Assembly (NCBI RefSeq): GCF_014698505.1
Contig: NZ_JACJTD010000065.1
Span: forward strand, 1 to 36,158
Length of the DNA stretch: 36,158 nt
DNA from: Nostoc foliaceum FACHB-393
GTDB taxonomy: Bacteria > Cyanobacteriota > Cyanobacteriia > Cyanobacteriales > Nostocaceae
Direction of reading: 5' to 3'
This document shows, piece by piece, positions 10,047 to 18,114 of the stretch. A program made the translations under genes and the position numbers. The notes below the pieces were generated by a model. The model was not told the DNA's origin. It saw only the letters and a program-made list of their open reading frames with translations, and made no database searches. Every line of letters starts with the position of its first letter. The stretch's first letter is position 1.

Positions 10047-10316
10047 ATGGCTCTGACGCAACTGCGGAAACAAGAAATAATTTCCAACTACCAAGTACAC
10101 GAAACCGACACTGGTTCGGCCGATGTCCAAGTTGCCATGCTAACTGAGCGCATTAACCGCCTCAGTGAACATCTCCAGGCAAACAAAAAAGACCATTCTT
10201 CCCGGCGGGGACTATTGAAGCTAATTGGTCAGCGCAAGCGTCTTCTAGCTTATATATCGCAGGAAAGCCGGGAAAAATATCAAGCTTTGATTGCTCGCCT
10301 TGGTATTCGTGGATAG
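10047..10316 (+). CDS. rpsO: 30S ribosomal protein S15
   Basis: Binds 16S rRNA early in small-subunit assembly. The 89-residue product has the usual S15 length and pattern: QEIISNYQVHETDTGSADVQ, VAMLTERINRLSEHL, KKDHSSRRGLLKLIGQRKRLLAYI. The frame extends upstream to 9999, but the extra 16 residues are not part of S15, and the ATG at 10047 gives the canonical MALTQLRKQEI start. The PAM68-family gene begins 11 bases after the stop, so the two are probably cotranscribed. Confidence 0.96.
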   Translation: MALTQLRKQEIISNYQVHETDTGSADVQVAMLTERINRLSEHLQANKKDHSSRRGLLKLIGQRKRLLAYISQESREKYQALIARLGIRG

Positions 10317-10327
10317 GATTACCGCTT

Positions 10328-10798
10328 ATGTCTGCTGAAGAATCTGAACGCAGTCGCTTGCCCTTTGAACCGAAAAAAAAGCGCCAAAAACCCGCAAAAA
10401 CTCAAAGTAAACCAGCAGCACAGCCACAAGAATCTAGCAAACAGGCTGATAGAAAACGGCCTTACACCAAACAAGAGATGGCTATTCCCCAAGTAGTCAG
10501 CCAGCGGATGATCCGACGGGTAGCTGGATTCTGTGGTGTACCAACAGCTTTGGGCATTAGCGCCTTGGTTGTTAGCTATCTGCTTGCTACCTACTCCAAC
10601 ATCCAACTACCTCCCATCGCCGTGTTATTGGTGAATATGGGATTATTTGGTTTGGGGGTCTTAGGGATAACTTATGGCGTTCTTTCTGCCTCTTGGGATG
10701 AAGAAAGAGTCGGAAGTTTGTTAGGTTTGGGTGAGTTCAACACCAATTGGGGACGAATGGTGGCAGTTTGGCGCGAAACTCGACAAAAAAACTCATAA
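10328..10798 (+). CDS. PAM68 family protein
   Basis: PAM68-type (DUF3464) membrane protein of 156 residues. Plant PAM68 and its cyanobacterial relatives help early photosystem II assembly. The first 55 residues are basic and low complexity (FEPKKKRQKPAKTQSK), followed by QVVSQRMIRRV. Two membrane helices span about 68-88 and 96-117, and the conserved tail SASWDEERVGSLLGLGEFNTNWGRM follows. Gene position directly after rpsO supports cotranscription. A 12-bp hairpin lies about 55 bases after the stop. Confidence 0.88.
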   Translation: MSAEESERSRLPFEPKKKRQKPAKTQSKPAAQPQESSKQADRKRPYTKQEMAIPQVVSQRMIRRVAGFCGVPTALGISALVVSYLLATYSNIQLPPIAVLLVNMGLFGLGVLGITYGVLSASWDEERVGSLLGLGEFNTNWGRMVAVWRETRQKNS

Positions 10799-10851
10799 TG
10801 AACGGCGCTCAGGTATTTAGATAACTGCGGTATCGGGTAAATAAAGAAGTG

Positions 10852-10885
10852 AATGTTGAAGTTGAAATTTTATAACTTCAACATT
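10852..10885. repeat. 12-bp perfect inverted repeat after the PAM68 gene
   Basis: AATGTTGAAGTT at 10852-10863 pairs perfectly with AACTTCAACATT at 10874-10885 around a 10-base AT-rich loop. No T run follows, so it could be a transcript-end hairpin or an operator for aroF about 200 bases downstream. The rest of 10799-11081 is AT-rich and empty. Confidence 0.5.
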
Positions 10886-11081
10886 GCTAATTAAAAATAT
10901 ATAAACTTTTTTATACCTTATATCCAGTTATTTAGTAGTAAAACTACTGACTGAGCGCTATATTTTGTCTGTTTATTTTGTAAATAAATTTTATTTTTAA
11001 CTACTCGTAATTAGGGCAATAGGCAACAATAAAGTTAGCCTATTTACAAAAAATTTTTCTCAATTAATCAGGAACTTTCAC

Positions 11082-12140
11082 ATGATTATAGTAATGAAAA
11101 GTGGTTCCCCAGAAGCGGAAATAAACCGCATTGATGAGGAACTAAGTAGCTGGGGGCTAACTCCAGAAAAAATTGTTGGTCAACACAAAGTAGTCATTGG
11201 TCTAGTAGGTGAAACTGCCAGCTTAGATCCACTACAAATTCAGGAACTTAGTCCCTGGATTGAGCAGGTGTTGCGGGTAGAGCAGCCTTATAAACGAGCC
11301 AGCCGCCAGTACCGCCACGGCGAAGCTTCGGAAGTGGTGGTGAATACTCCCGATGGAGCGGTAATATTTGGTGAACACCATCCTTTAGTAGTCGTTGCCG
11401 GCCCTTGCTCCGTAGAAAATGAAGAAATGATTGTGGAGACGGCGCAGCGCGTCAAGGCAGCTGGAGCCAAGTTCTTGCGCGGCGGGGCATACAAACCCCG
11501 GACTTCACCTTACGCCTTCCAAGGACACGGCGAGAGTGCTTTGGATTTATTAGCGAGGGCGCGGGAAGTCAGCGGACTAGGCATTATTACAGAAGTGATG
11601 GATGCTGCTGACCTAGATAAAATTGCTGAAATTGCTGATGTAATCCAGGTGGGAGCAAGGAATATGCAGAATTTCTCCTTGCTCAAAAAAGTGGGAGCAC
11701 AGCCAAAACCAGTTCTATTGAAGCGGGGAATGGCGGCGACTATTGAAGATTGGTTGATGGCAGCGGAGTATATTCTGGCATCTGGCAATCCCAATGTAAT
11801 CTTGTGTGAAAGGGGAATACGCACCTTTGACCGTCAGTATACGCGAAATACGCTGGATTTATCGGTAGTGCCAGTGTTACGAAAGCTGACTCACCTGCCA
11901 ATTATGATTGACCCCAGCCACGGCGTAGGTTGGTCTGAGTTTGTGCCTTCAATGGCAATGGCTGCGATCGCAGCTGGTACAGATTCCCTGATGATAGAGG
12001 TTCACCCCAACCCTGCCAAAGCCTTATCTGATGGGCCGCAATCTCTGACACCAGACCGTTTCGATAACTTGATGCAAGAATTAGCAGTAATTGGTAAGGC
12101 GGTGGGACGCTGGCAGCAACCAGCAGTCGCTCTAGCTTAA
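11082..12140 (+). CDS. aroF: 3-deoxy-7-phosphoheptulonate (DAHP) synthase
   Basis: Condenses phosphoenolpyruvate with erythrose 4-phosphate, the first step of the shikimate pathway to aromatic amino acids. The 352-residue protein is the type I-beta form with an N-terminal ACT-like regulatory domain (MIIVMKSGSPEAEINRIDEEL, about 1-70). The barrel shows VVVAGPCSVENEEMI, FLRGGAYKPRTSPYAFQG, VGARNMQNF, LLKRGMAATIEDW, ILCERGIRTF and IMIDPSHGVG, all characteristic of the active site. AGGA sits 9-10 bases before the ATG. A terminator lies downstream at 12377-12406. It is 3.4 kb from the mys cluster but on the other strand; whether it supplies sunscreen synthesis is not shown. Confidence 0.93.
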   Translation: MIIVMKSGSPEAEINRIDEELSSWGLTPEKIVGQHKVVIGLVGETASLDPLQIQELSPWIEQVLRVEQPYKRASRQYRHGEASEVVVNTPDGAVIFGEHHPLVVVAGPCSVENEEMIVETAQRVKAAGAKFLRGGAYKPRTSPYAFQGHGESALDLLARAREVSGLGIITEVMDAADLDKIAEIADVIQVGARNMQNFSLLKKVGAQPKPVLLKRGMAATIEDWLMAAEYILASGNPNVILCERGIRTFDRQYTRNTLDLSVVPVLRKLTHLPIMIDPSHGVGWSEFVPSMAMAAIAAGTDSLMIEVHPNPAKALSDGPQSLTPDRFDNLMQELAVIGKAVGRWQQPAVALA

Positions 12141-12159
12141 AATTCAGTTGCAACTTCTT

Positions 12160-12201
12160 GCTAGGCATAAATAAATTCAAGCTAGGCATAAATAAATTCA
12201 A
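12160..12201. repeat. two perfect tandem copies of a 21-base unit
   Basis: The unit starting GCTAGGCATAAATAAATT occurs at 12160-12180 and again at 12181-12201 without mismatch. It sits between the aroF stop and an inverted-repeat element, overlapping its first base. Confidence 0.85.
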
Positions 12202-12319
12202 GTTTGTAGTGAGTTAGCGCGGTCTTGGGGGTTTCCCCCATCAGCGACTAACGAACCCGAAGGGTCAGGACTTTAGTCCTGATAAATCTGAATAAGCGAT
12301 AAATTGCTCACTACAAACT
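12201..12319. repeat. 119-bp inverted-repeat element (MITE-like)
   Basis: The ends AGTTTGTAGTGAG (12201-12213) and CTCACTACAAACT (12307-12319) are perfect 13-bp inverted copies. Inside are two further hairpins: TGGGGG/CCCCCA at 12226-12240 and TCAGGACT/AGTCCTGA at 12265-12282. No gene fits inside and I see no target duplication. The design fits a dispersed palindromic element of Nostoc genomes; copy number was not checked. Together with the tandem repeat and the terminator it fills most of the gap 12141-12486. Confidence 0.65.
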
Positions 12320-12376
12320 AGGATTTTTTCGTATGTTTAATTATGTCTACCTATTTATTGTAAACACGAAATAATG

Positions 12377-12406
12377 CCCCTTTAGAATATTTCTAAAGGG
12401 GATTTT
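12377..12406 (+). terminator. rho-independent terminator after aroF
   Basis: A perfect 11-bp stem, CCCCTTTAGAA at 12377-12387 with TTCTAAAGGGG at 12391-12401, closed by the loop TAT and followed by ATTTTT. It is 240 bases beyond the aroF stop, after the repeat element. Confidence 0.75.
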
Positions 12407-12486
12407 TAAACTCCAACTAAAACTATGAAAAAAGAACTCTGCAATCAATATTGATGGGCAATAATTTTTTGCAGTTATAGGTCTTT

Positions 12487-12738
12487 TTATCTATATACAT
12501 AGCGAGCAGGTATCCACTGACGACCACGATTTGTTTGCACCCAACGTCCAGGAACCAATATTCTCCTTCTCGCTTGAACAGGGGTATAAACCCTAACTGG
12601 CGATGGTTTTTTGATTATTCTAACTGGAACAGGTCGCCTAACTGGCCTTCTGATATGAGCATCAGCTTGGGAAGGAATAAAGGTAACAGCAATTGGTAAA
12701 ATCAGCGCTGCTGTAGCAAGCATTCTTTTAATACTCAT
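12487..12738 (-). CDS. small exported Arg/Pro/Val-rich protein of unknown function
   Basis: An 83-residue protein. The first ~29 residues form a signal peptide (KRMLATAALILPIAVTFIPSQADA, cleavage after the ADA). The mature part is strongly basic and proline-rich with repeated RRPVRRPVPVR-type stretches and a tail of LVPGRWVQTNRGRQWIPARYVYR character. The tail resembles the W-x-x-P-x-R/G ends found in some periplasmic cyanobacterial proteins, but I do not recognise a named family. The frame opens at a TTG at 12744. The ATG at 12738 is preferred, with GGAAAG about 8 bases before it. It is transcribed in the same direction as the upstream protease gene but behind that gene's terminator. Confidence 0.65.
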   Translation of the reverse strand: MSIKRMLATAALILPIAVTFIPSQADAHIRRPVRRPVPVRIIKKPSPVRVYTPVQARRRILVPGRWVQTNRGRQWIPARYVYR

Positions 12739-13068
12739 TCGCAAACTTTCCTTCTATGATGTAGACCTCAAATAGATTAATTCTTAGCAAAATATTAATC
12801 TATTTGACAAATAAATAATAGGGTTGAAAAGAACTAGAAACTAGTGAAAAAGGTAATTAGTTAAACCGTGACTAATGTCATAGATAAAAATATCAAAATG
12901 ACTCTATTCTTGAAGAAAAGTATTTTTACAGGGAGATACTGTTAATACCGAAAACTTCGATTCTGATGTTTGTGACAGTGCCTACCTTATATTTGCCACC
13001 TGAAAAAAAGGGACGGGTAAAATACCTATCCCAGAAAATTCACTTTTATGCAATTGATAGGAAAATTT
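12739..13068. other. intergenic region with protease-gene terminator
   Basis: 330 bases between two minus-strand genes. It holds the terminator at 13003-13032 and must hold the promoter of the small exported protein. Nothing else is seen. Confidence 0.5.
13003..13032 (-). terminator. rho-independent terminator after the HtrA gene
   Basis: Read on the minus strand, GGGATAGGT pairs with ACCCGTCCC (one mismatch, one G-T pair) around a five-base loop and is followed by a run of seven T. It begins 36 bases after the protease stop. Confidence 0.75.
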
Positions 13069-14331
13069 TTATTGCACTTGTGTGGGAAAAGCACCAGGTT
13101 GCACAGCTATGTTAAGATTCTGGCCATTGCGACGTAATTCCATACGTAAATCGCCCCCAACTTGGCTATTTTCTACTGCCTTTTGGACGCTGCTGGCATC
13201 TGTGACTGATTGCCCGCCAAGCTTTTGGATAACATCACCAGCACGTATCCCTGCTTTAGCAGCTGGTGAATTTGGCACAACTTTCACAACCAATACACCT
13301 TTATCTTCATTCACATTCAAACCGCTATTAGGATCTGAGTTGATATTTTGTTTTAGCTGAGGTGTTAACCCCACCATCTGAATTCCCAGGTAAGGATGTT
13401 CTACTTTGCCTGTAGCTATAAGTTGGCTGGAAATGCGTTGTACTGTGTTGATGGGAATAGCAAAGCCTAATCCTTGTGCCCCTTGGATAATGGCTGTATT
13501 CATAGCAATTACCTCGCCACGAGAATTTAGCAGGGGCCCACCGGAGTTACCGGGATTAATTGCTGCGTCGGTTTGAATATACTCTACTCGCCTATCGGGA
13601 GCACCGATTTGATTGCTACTGCGTCCAGTAGCACTGATGATTCCGGTAGTTACTGTATTATCTAGTCCAAGGGGGTTGCCGATCGCGATCGCCCATTCTC
13701 CCGGTTGCAGTTGATCTGAGTTACCCAAGGCCACTGAAGGTAGATTCTGTGCCTGAACCTTGATAACAGCGACATCAGTTAATTCATCTTTTCCTAACAC
13801 CTTACCTTGCAAGGTGCGCCCATCCTTGAGTGTCACTGTCACCGTATCAGCACCATCTACCACATGGGCGTTAGTGAGAATCCGACCATCGGCACTGATG
13901 ATAAAACCTGAACCAGTACCCCGTTCTACCCTTTCTCCTGATTGTGGCAGTTGGGAACCAAAAAAGCGGCGAAAAAACGGATCGTTAAATTCATCTGGTA
14001 TCCGGGTTCTTACCGTTCGGGAAGAGTTAATCCGCACTACTGCTGGCCCGACCTTTTGCACCACCTGTGTCACAAAGTTAGGATCTGTAGCGGCTAGTAA
14101 TGGGGGAGCAGCATTGACTCGACTAACTGCCAAATTAGATGCACTCTCAGACACCTGCTGAGAATGTCCAGCTATATAGCCGCCTGCCAATGTCATACCT
14201 GATCCCAGAAGCACCAGCGATAGAGAGGCGGCAGCCTTTTTCCAGGGTGCTCGATTATGGTATTTGGCATCAGCGGTATTATGTAAAATGCTATTTGATG
14301 GGTGTTCTCTGTCGCGAGATTCGTTTTGCAT
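13069..14331 (-). CDS. HtrA/Deg-type serine protease
   Basis: Periplasmic or thylakoid-lumen quality-control protease of the trypsin-like Deg family (HhoA/HhoB/HtrA group). A membrane anchor or signal sequence lies at about 33-55 (AASLSLVLLGSGMTLAGGYIAG) after a polar N-terminus. The catalytic triad is visible as H156 in TNAHVV, D186 in LTDVAVIKV and S263 in NPGNSGGPL. One PDZ domain follows (about 312-410: GVLVVKVVPNSPAAKAGIRAGDVIQKLGG, read in two parts). Length, 420 residues, is normal. I cannot decide which of the three cyanobacterial paralogues it is. The ATG start fits the charged leader. It is divergent from the Ap4A phosphorylase gene across about 200 bases. Confidence 0.92.
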   Translation of the reverse strand: MQNESRDREHPSNSILHNTADAKYHNRAPWKKAAASLSLVLLGSGMTLAGGYIAGHSQQVSESASNLAVSRVNAAPPLLAATDPNFVTQVVQKVGPAVVRINSSRTVRTRIPDEFNDPFFRRFFGSQLPQSGERVERGTGSGFIISADGRILTNAHVVDGADTVTVTLKDGRTLQGKVLGKDELTDVAVIKVQAQNLPSVALGNSDQLQPGEWAIAIGNPLGLDNTVTTGIISATGRSSNQIGAPDRRVEYIQTDAAINPGNSGGPLLNSRGEVIAMNTAIIQGAQGLGFAIPINTVQRISSQLIATGKVEHPYLGIQMVGLTPQLKQNINSDPNSGLNVNEDKGVLVVKVVPNSPAAKAGIRAGDVIQKLGGQSVTDASSVQKAVENSQVGGDLRMELRRNGQNLNIAVQPGAFPTQVQ

Positions 14332-14539
14332 TTGCTGTCTGGAAAAATATTTAGATGTATTACTAATGTAGATATGATTTATGACAGTTTTGTTGCAGAC
14401 GTATTGCGTTGTTGTGAAAGGTTTGAGATTTTACTTATCGCATCCTACATTAACTGAACTGTATTGGAATATAGTCATTCGTAGGGGTGCACAAATGTGC
14501 GCCCAAATTGCGTGTTCTATCGATGTCTGAAGGAATAAA

Positions 14540-15436
14540 ATGGCACAGGGTAAAATCTTACTTAAGCCTGGCACTTTATGGACAAGTGTCAAAGAACAGA
14601 CTGAACATGCTTTACAATGTGGGGCACTGTTGTCAATCCCGACAGATTTTGAATTTGTTGAACAGGATAACGTGCGCTTTTTAGTGCGGATTTTGTCTAA
14701 CTTGAATCGCAAAAAAGCAGCCAAGGAGAAACAGGAAAAACAATCTGCTACATCTGGTCAAGAGTTTAATCCTTTCTTGCCTTATGAAAAAGATTTATTT
14801 GTGGCGGATATCTCCGATACCCATGTATGTATTTTAAATAAATTCAATGTAGTTGATTATCACCTGTTAATCATCACCCGTGCTTTCGAGGAACAGGAAA
14901 GCTTACTCACCCTGGAAGATTTTACGGCTATGTGGGTATGTCTGGCTGATTTGGATGGTTTAGCATTTTACAACAGTGGCAAAACCGCAGGTGCTAGTCA
15001 GCGACACAAGCACTTGCAATTAGTTCCCTTACCACTTGCACTTTCAGGGCCGCAGGTTCCTATTGAACCTATACTAACAACAGCAAAATTTCAGGACTCA
15101 AACATCACTTTACCAGGACTTCCTTTTATACACGCTTTCGCCCCCCTAGATCCTCATTGGGCGCAGTCGCCATTAGCAGGGGCCCAAGCAACACTGGAAA
15201 TTTATCGCACTTTGCGTCATGCTGTGGGTTTAGATGCAAGGGAATCTGGTGCTTACAATCTGCTAGCGACACGAGAATGGATGTTGATCGTACCGCGATC
15301 GCAGGAGCATTTTCAGTCTATCTCTGTGAATTCATTAGGATTCGCTGGTGCTTTGCTAGTGCGAAACGCAGCAGAAATGGAGGTTCTCAAAGCCCAAGGG
15401 CCGATGACCATTCTCAAGAATGTTGCTGTATCCTAG
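14540..15436 (+). CDS. Ap4A phosphorylase (ATP adenylyltransferase)
   Basis: Splits diadenosine tetraphosphate with phosphate to ATP and ADP, controlling this stress-linked nucleotide. The 298-residue protein has the N-terminal ATP adenylyltransferase half (AQGKILLKPGTLWTSVKEQTEHAL) and the HIT-like core with PLVAD-type FVADISDTHVCILNKFNVVDYHLLIITR. The active-site histidine motif is HKHLQLVPLP (H156, H158, Q160), and the conserved C-terminal AYNLLATREWMLIVPRS follows. GGAA stands 8 bases before the ATG. The gene is convergent with mysD, 91 bases away, and is not likely to be part of the mys pathway. Confidence 0.92.
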   Translation: MAQGKILLKPGTLWTSVKEQTEHALQCGALLSIPTDFEFVEQDNVRFLVRILSNLNRKKAAKEKQEKQSATSGQEFNPFLPYEKDLFVADISDTHVCILNKFNVVDYHLLIITRAFEEQESLLTLEDFTAMWVCLADLDGLAFYNSGKTAGASQRHKHLQLVPLPLALSGPQVPIEPILTTAKFQDSNITLPGLPFIHAFAPLDPHWAQSPLAGAQATLEIYRTLRHAVGLDARESGAYNLLATREWMLIVPRSQEHFQSISVNSLGFAGALLVRNAAEMEVLKAQGPMTILKNVAVS

Positions 15437-15527
15437 TTAAGTTAGTGCGATATCTGTCTTTAAAAGTCCTATTAAGCGATCGCTCACCTACCCGCTACAA
15501 GCAGAAAAACCTATGCCAAGAAATTCA

Positions 15528-16577
15528 CTAGCAATTCTGCAATGCCTTTTTATTATTGCCCAACGTTTCATTGATAGCCGTCATTAATAACTCATTTAGA
15601 GGGATTCCTGCTGCTTTCGCCATAGAGGAAATCACGCTTTTGGGGGCAAAAGAACAATACAACCCAGCTTCTAAAAACCAAGGCTCACTCTTTGGGTCGA
15701 TGCGGAAGTCAAATAAACTGTAGTGGCGACAACCCAAAGCTTGATGACACTTCTTAGCCACTTGCTGAACCTTTTGGGTAATCGGATCGTTAGGGTCTAC
15801 AATCCAAGATTTGATATTATCTTTTGCGGCGAAATGCAAGTTGCCATCATCTGTTTGTTTTAGTTTATCAGCATAGCTGCGGATGGGTTTTTCGTGAGGA
15901 TCTACCAGATACTCTTCAAGGGGTAAACCCACTAGCTCCCCGTCTTTGACAATAACGCCGCATCTGACTTCTCGACCGAGTTCGATGAATTCTTCTACGA
16001 TGACCTCCGAACCATATTCAAATGCTTTCTTCAGAGCAGCGTCATAGTCAGTAGCGTCTTTGACTAAGGTCACCCCTAAAGAGTTGTCGGAACTTACGGG
16101 TTTGATAATTGCTGGAGGTGTAATTGTCGGAACGTCTTCTTGACGAAGTAGTTCTCCACGAGGCACTTTCACCCCTGCTGCTTCGACAATTGCTTTGGCT
16201 CTAGCTTTGTGCGCCGTTATTGCCATGACATCCGAAGTATTGCCTACGTAAGGGATCTGAAGCAAATCGAATAGGGCGCGGTAGTGAGTCATTCCAGGAA
16301 TACAAAACATTTGTGGTAACACGAGGTCAATGTTTTGTTCTGTTAGAAACTTTATGGCATCGGACAGAGGAATTGGTTTGGTGACAGCAATATCTTCTCG
16401 ACTGAGCGAGGGAGGAAATCGCCACTGGCGATCGGGTGTGATGTATGCAATCTGAAAGTTATAGCGCGATCGATCTACTGTTGCTGCCAGACAGTCTTGG
16501 GCGTAAAGGCGTGACAAATCACAGTAAAAATCATTGTATGCAGACCCAACTAAATGAAGGATACGAAGTACTGACAT
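15528..16577 (-). CDS. mysD: D-Ala-D-Ala ligase-like ATP-grasp enzyme, MysD
   Basis: Last enzyme of the mycosporine-like amino acid pathway. It joins a second amino acid (serine, threonine or another) to mycosporine-glycine, giving an imine such as shinorine or porphyra-334. The 349-residue protein has the Ddl fold order: N-terminal Rossmann part, central ATP-grasp with PAIIKPVSSDNSLGV and VIVEEFIELGREVRCGV, then HYSLFDFRID and WFLEAGLYCSFAPKS. In true D-Ala-D-Ala ligases the last motif is LEVNTLPG; here EAGLYCSF replaces it, as expected for a diverged substrate site. It lies 39 bases after mysC on the same strand. Substrate preference cannot be read from sequence. Confidence 0.92.
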   Translation of the reverse strand: MSVLRILHLVGSAYNDFYCDLSRLYAQDCLAATVDRSRYNFQIAYITPDRQWRFPPSLSREDIAVTKPIPLSDAIKFLTEQNIDLVLPQMFCIPGMTHYRALFDLLQIPYVGNTSDVMAITAHKARAKAIVEAAGVKVPRGELLRQEDVPTITPPAIIKPVSSDNSLGVTLVKDATDYDAALKKAFEYGSEVIVEEFIELGREVRCGVIVKDGELVGLPLEEYLVDPHEKPIRSYADKLKQTDDGNLHFAAKDNIKSWIVDPNDPITQKVQQVAKKCHQALGCRHYSLFDFRIDPKSEPWFLEAGLYCSFAPKSVISSMAKAAGIPLNELLMTAINETLGNNKKALQNC

Positions 16578-16616
16578 GATTCCTCTTCCTAACTTAATTA
16601 CGAATTACAAATTCTT

Positions 16617-18014
16617 TTAATCGCCACCTAATTCAACTAGTTTGCCAATGTTGAAGTCTATTTTTACCCAGCCTTTGAGTTGTTGGAGATTCTTTAGTAA
16701 CAGTAAGGGAATCTGCCAGTGATGCAAAGTAAAAAATGGCACTGGGTCATCAAGGCAGTAGATCGCATCAGTGCCTCGTACTAGGGTATTAAGCGATGTT
16801 TGCAATTGTTTCCAGGAACGGATACCAGTTAGTCGCCAGATTTCGTGATATATCCAGTAGGTGGGCTTGCTACTTGCTAGGGGTTCCAGAGGTGCATCTA
16901 GGGGAGTTTTACCAAAATAGGCGTTTGCAACACCAGGGTGATTGTAAAACATTGTGATTGCTGAATGCGTGCGGGGATTGCATTCAATAGCGTAAGCTGT
17001 ACCGTCTTCAGCTTGGATAAAGTCGAAAGACACTTGTCCAGTCAATCCCAAACTTTTGACAAAGTGTTGCACCCATTCACGGATTTGGGGATTTTCGACA
17101 TTTTCATAGTTAATCTGAAAGGCAGAAGAGTTTGAACAGCAATGTAATCTTAATTCCCCGTTCCGCACTGTACTATGAGTGCATAATTCTTTGCCAGGAA
17201 TAAACTCTTGCATAATCCAAGGTTTTTCTGGACTTATGGGTAAACTGTTGACAAAAGCCGCTGTCTCTTCTGGAGTGTTACAAGGAAGTTTGGTTAAATC
17301 TAAGCGGCGAACGGAGTCGTAAGATATACTTTTAAGAATATATTTGCGGGTTTCTTGACTAAAATCAAAGTTAATAACTTGTTGAGGATCTGTGATTTTA
17401 AATGACTTGGGAACAGATAAACCAAGCGATCGCGCCTGATCAGTGAAGGCAAATTTATCATCCAACATCTTGGTTATATCTGCATCAAAATGGAAAACTT
17501 CGCAGTATTCTGATAATGCAGGCTTTGCTAAAGAGTCATAATAGCTAGCAACAGGGCTGCATACAGGTACGTAAACATCAACCTTTTCTTTCTTGACGAT
17601 TTCTACTAGCGCCTGAATATAGCCTTCTGGATCTTCTTGTGGAGCAGGAACTGTATAAAAACGACTCACCGCCTTTGAGAATCTATGCCCAGACAACCAG
17701 TATTTGTGACCTTCAATCAAAATAACTCTATGTCCTGCTGCATGGAAAGAGCGGGCAAGTTGCAATGCTTTAGTCATCTTGGCTCCACTTACCAAGATAG
17801 TCTGAGGATGAGCAGCTACGACAGCTTTTTTCGTAAACGGCGATTTTACAATGCCCCACAGCAAAGATACCAACACTATAAAAGCATTGAGCGGCAAGGC
17901 TATTAGTAATAATGTCAAAGTACCGAGAGTCTTGAATAGAGCCACTATCTTTACCCTGACACCCGTTGAGGGCGTTGTAGATTGAGGCAGAGATAAGGAG
18001 ATTGATTGTGCCAT
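16617..18014 (-). CDS. mysC: ATP-grasp ligase, mycosporine-glycine synthase MysC
   Basis: Condenses glycine with 4-deoxygadusol using ATP, giving mycosporine-glycine. The 465-residue protein starts with a hydrophobic stretch at about 30-57 (LGTLTLLLIALPLNAFIVLV) that could hold it at a membrane. Then follow the nucleotide-binding TILVSGAKMTKALQLARSFH, RVILIEGHKYWLSGH and the ATP-grasp centre (KYILKSISYDSVRRLDL, WIMQEFIPGKELCTHS). The metal-binding DFIQAEDGTAYAIECNPRTHSAI comes near the end. The sequence agrees closely with the Nostoc punctiforme enzyme as I remember it. A repeat-rich 100-base spacer separates it from mysB, while mysD follows at 39 bases. Confidence 0.94.
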   Translation of the reverse strand: MAQSISLSLPQSTTPSTGVRVKIVALFKTLGTLTLLLIALPLNAFIVLVSLLWGIVKSPFTKKAVVAAHPQTILVSGAKMTKALQLARSFHAAGHRVILIEGHKYWLSGHRFSKAVSRFYTVPAPQEDPEGYIQALVEIVKKEKVDVYVPVCSPVASYYDSLAKPALSEYCEVFHFDADITKMLDDKFAFTDQARSLGLSVPKSFKITDPQQVINFDFSQETRKYILKSISYDSVRRLDLTKLPCNTPEETAAFVNSLPISPEKPWIMQEFIPGKELCTHSTVRNGELRLHCCSNSSAFQINYENVENPQIREWVQHFVKSLGLTGQVSFDFIQAEDGTAYAIECNPRTHSAITMFYNHPGVANAYFGKTPLDAPLEPLASSKPTYWIYHEIWRLTGIRSWKQLQTSLNTLVRGTDAIYCLDDPVPFFTLHHWQIPLLLLKNLQQLKGWVKIDFNIGKLVELGGD

Positions 18015-18032
18015 AAGTCTTTGAAAGTAGAA

Positions 18033-18086
18033 GGAGCAGGGGAGGCAGGGGAGGCAGGGGGAGCAGGGGAGGCAGAGGGAGGAAGA
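18033..18086. repeat. GGCAGGGGA-type short tandem repeat in the mysB-mysC spacer
   Basis: About six units of the GGCAGGGGA kind run between the mysB stop and the mysC start. They give a pure C/T-rich run on the transcribed (minus-strand) message. The repeat lies immediately before mysC and occupies most of the spacer. Confidence 0.75.
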
Positions 18087-18114
18087 ATTGTCCCCTTGCC
18101 CCCTTGTCTCCTGA

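Noticed and set aside
11902..12201. 99-codon minus-strand frame reading through the tandem 21-mer
   Set aside because: Its repeated N-terminus (SLNLFMPS) is just translation of the tandem repeat, and the rest is antisense to aroF.
13082..14354. Plus-strand frames opposite the HtrA gene
   Set aside because: Antisense images; the minus-strand protease has all catalytic motifs.
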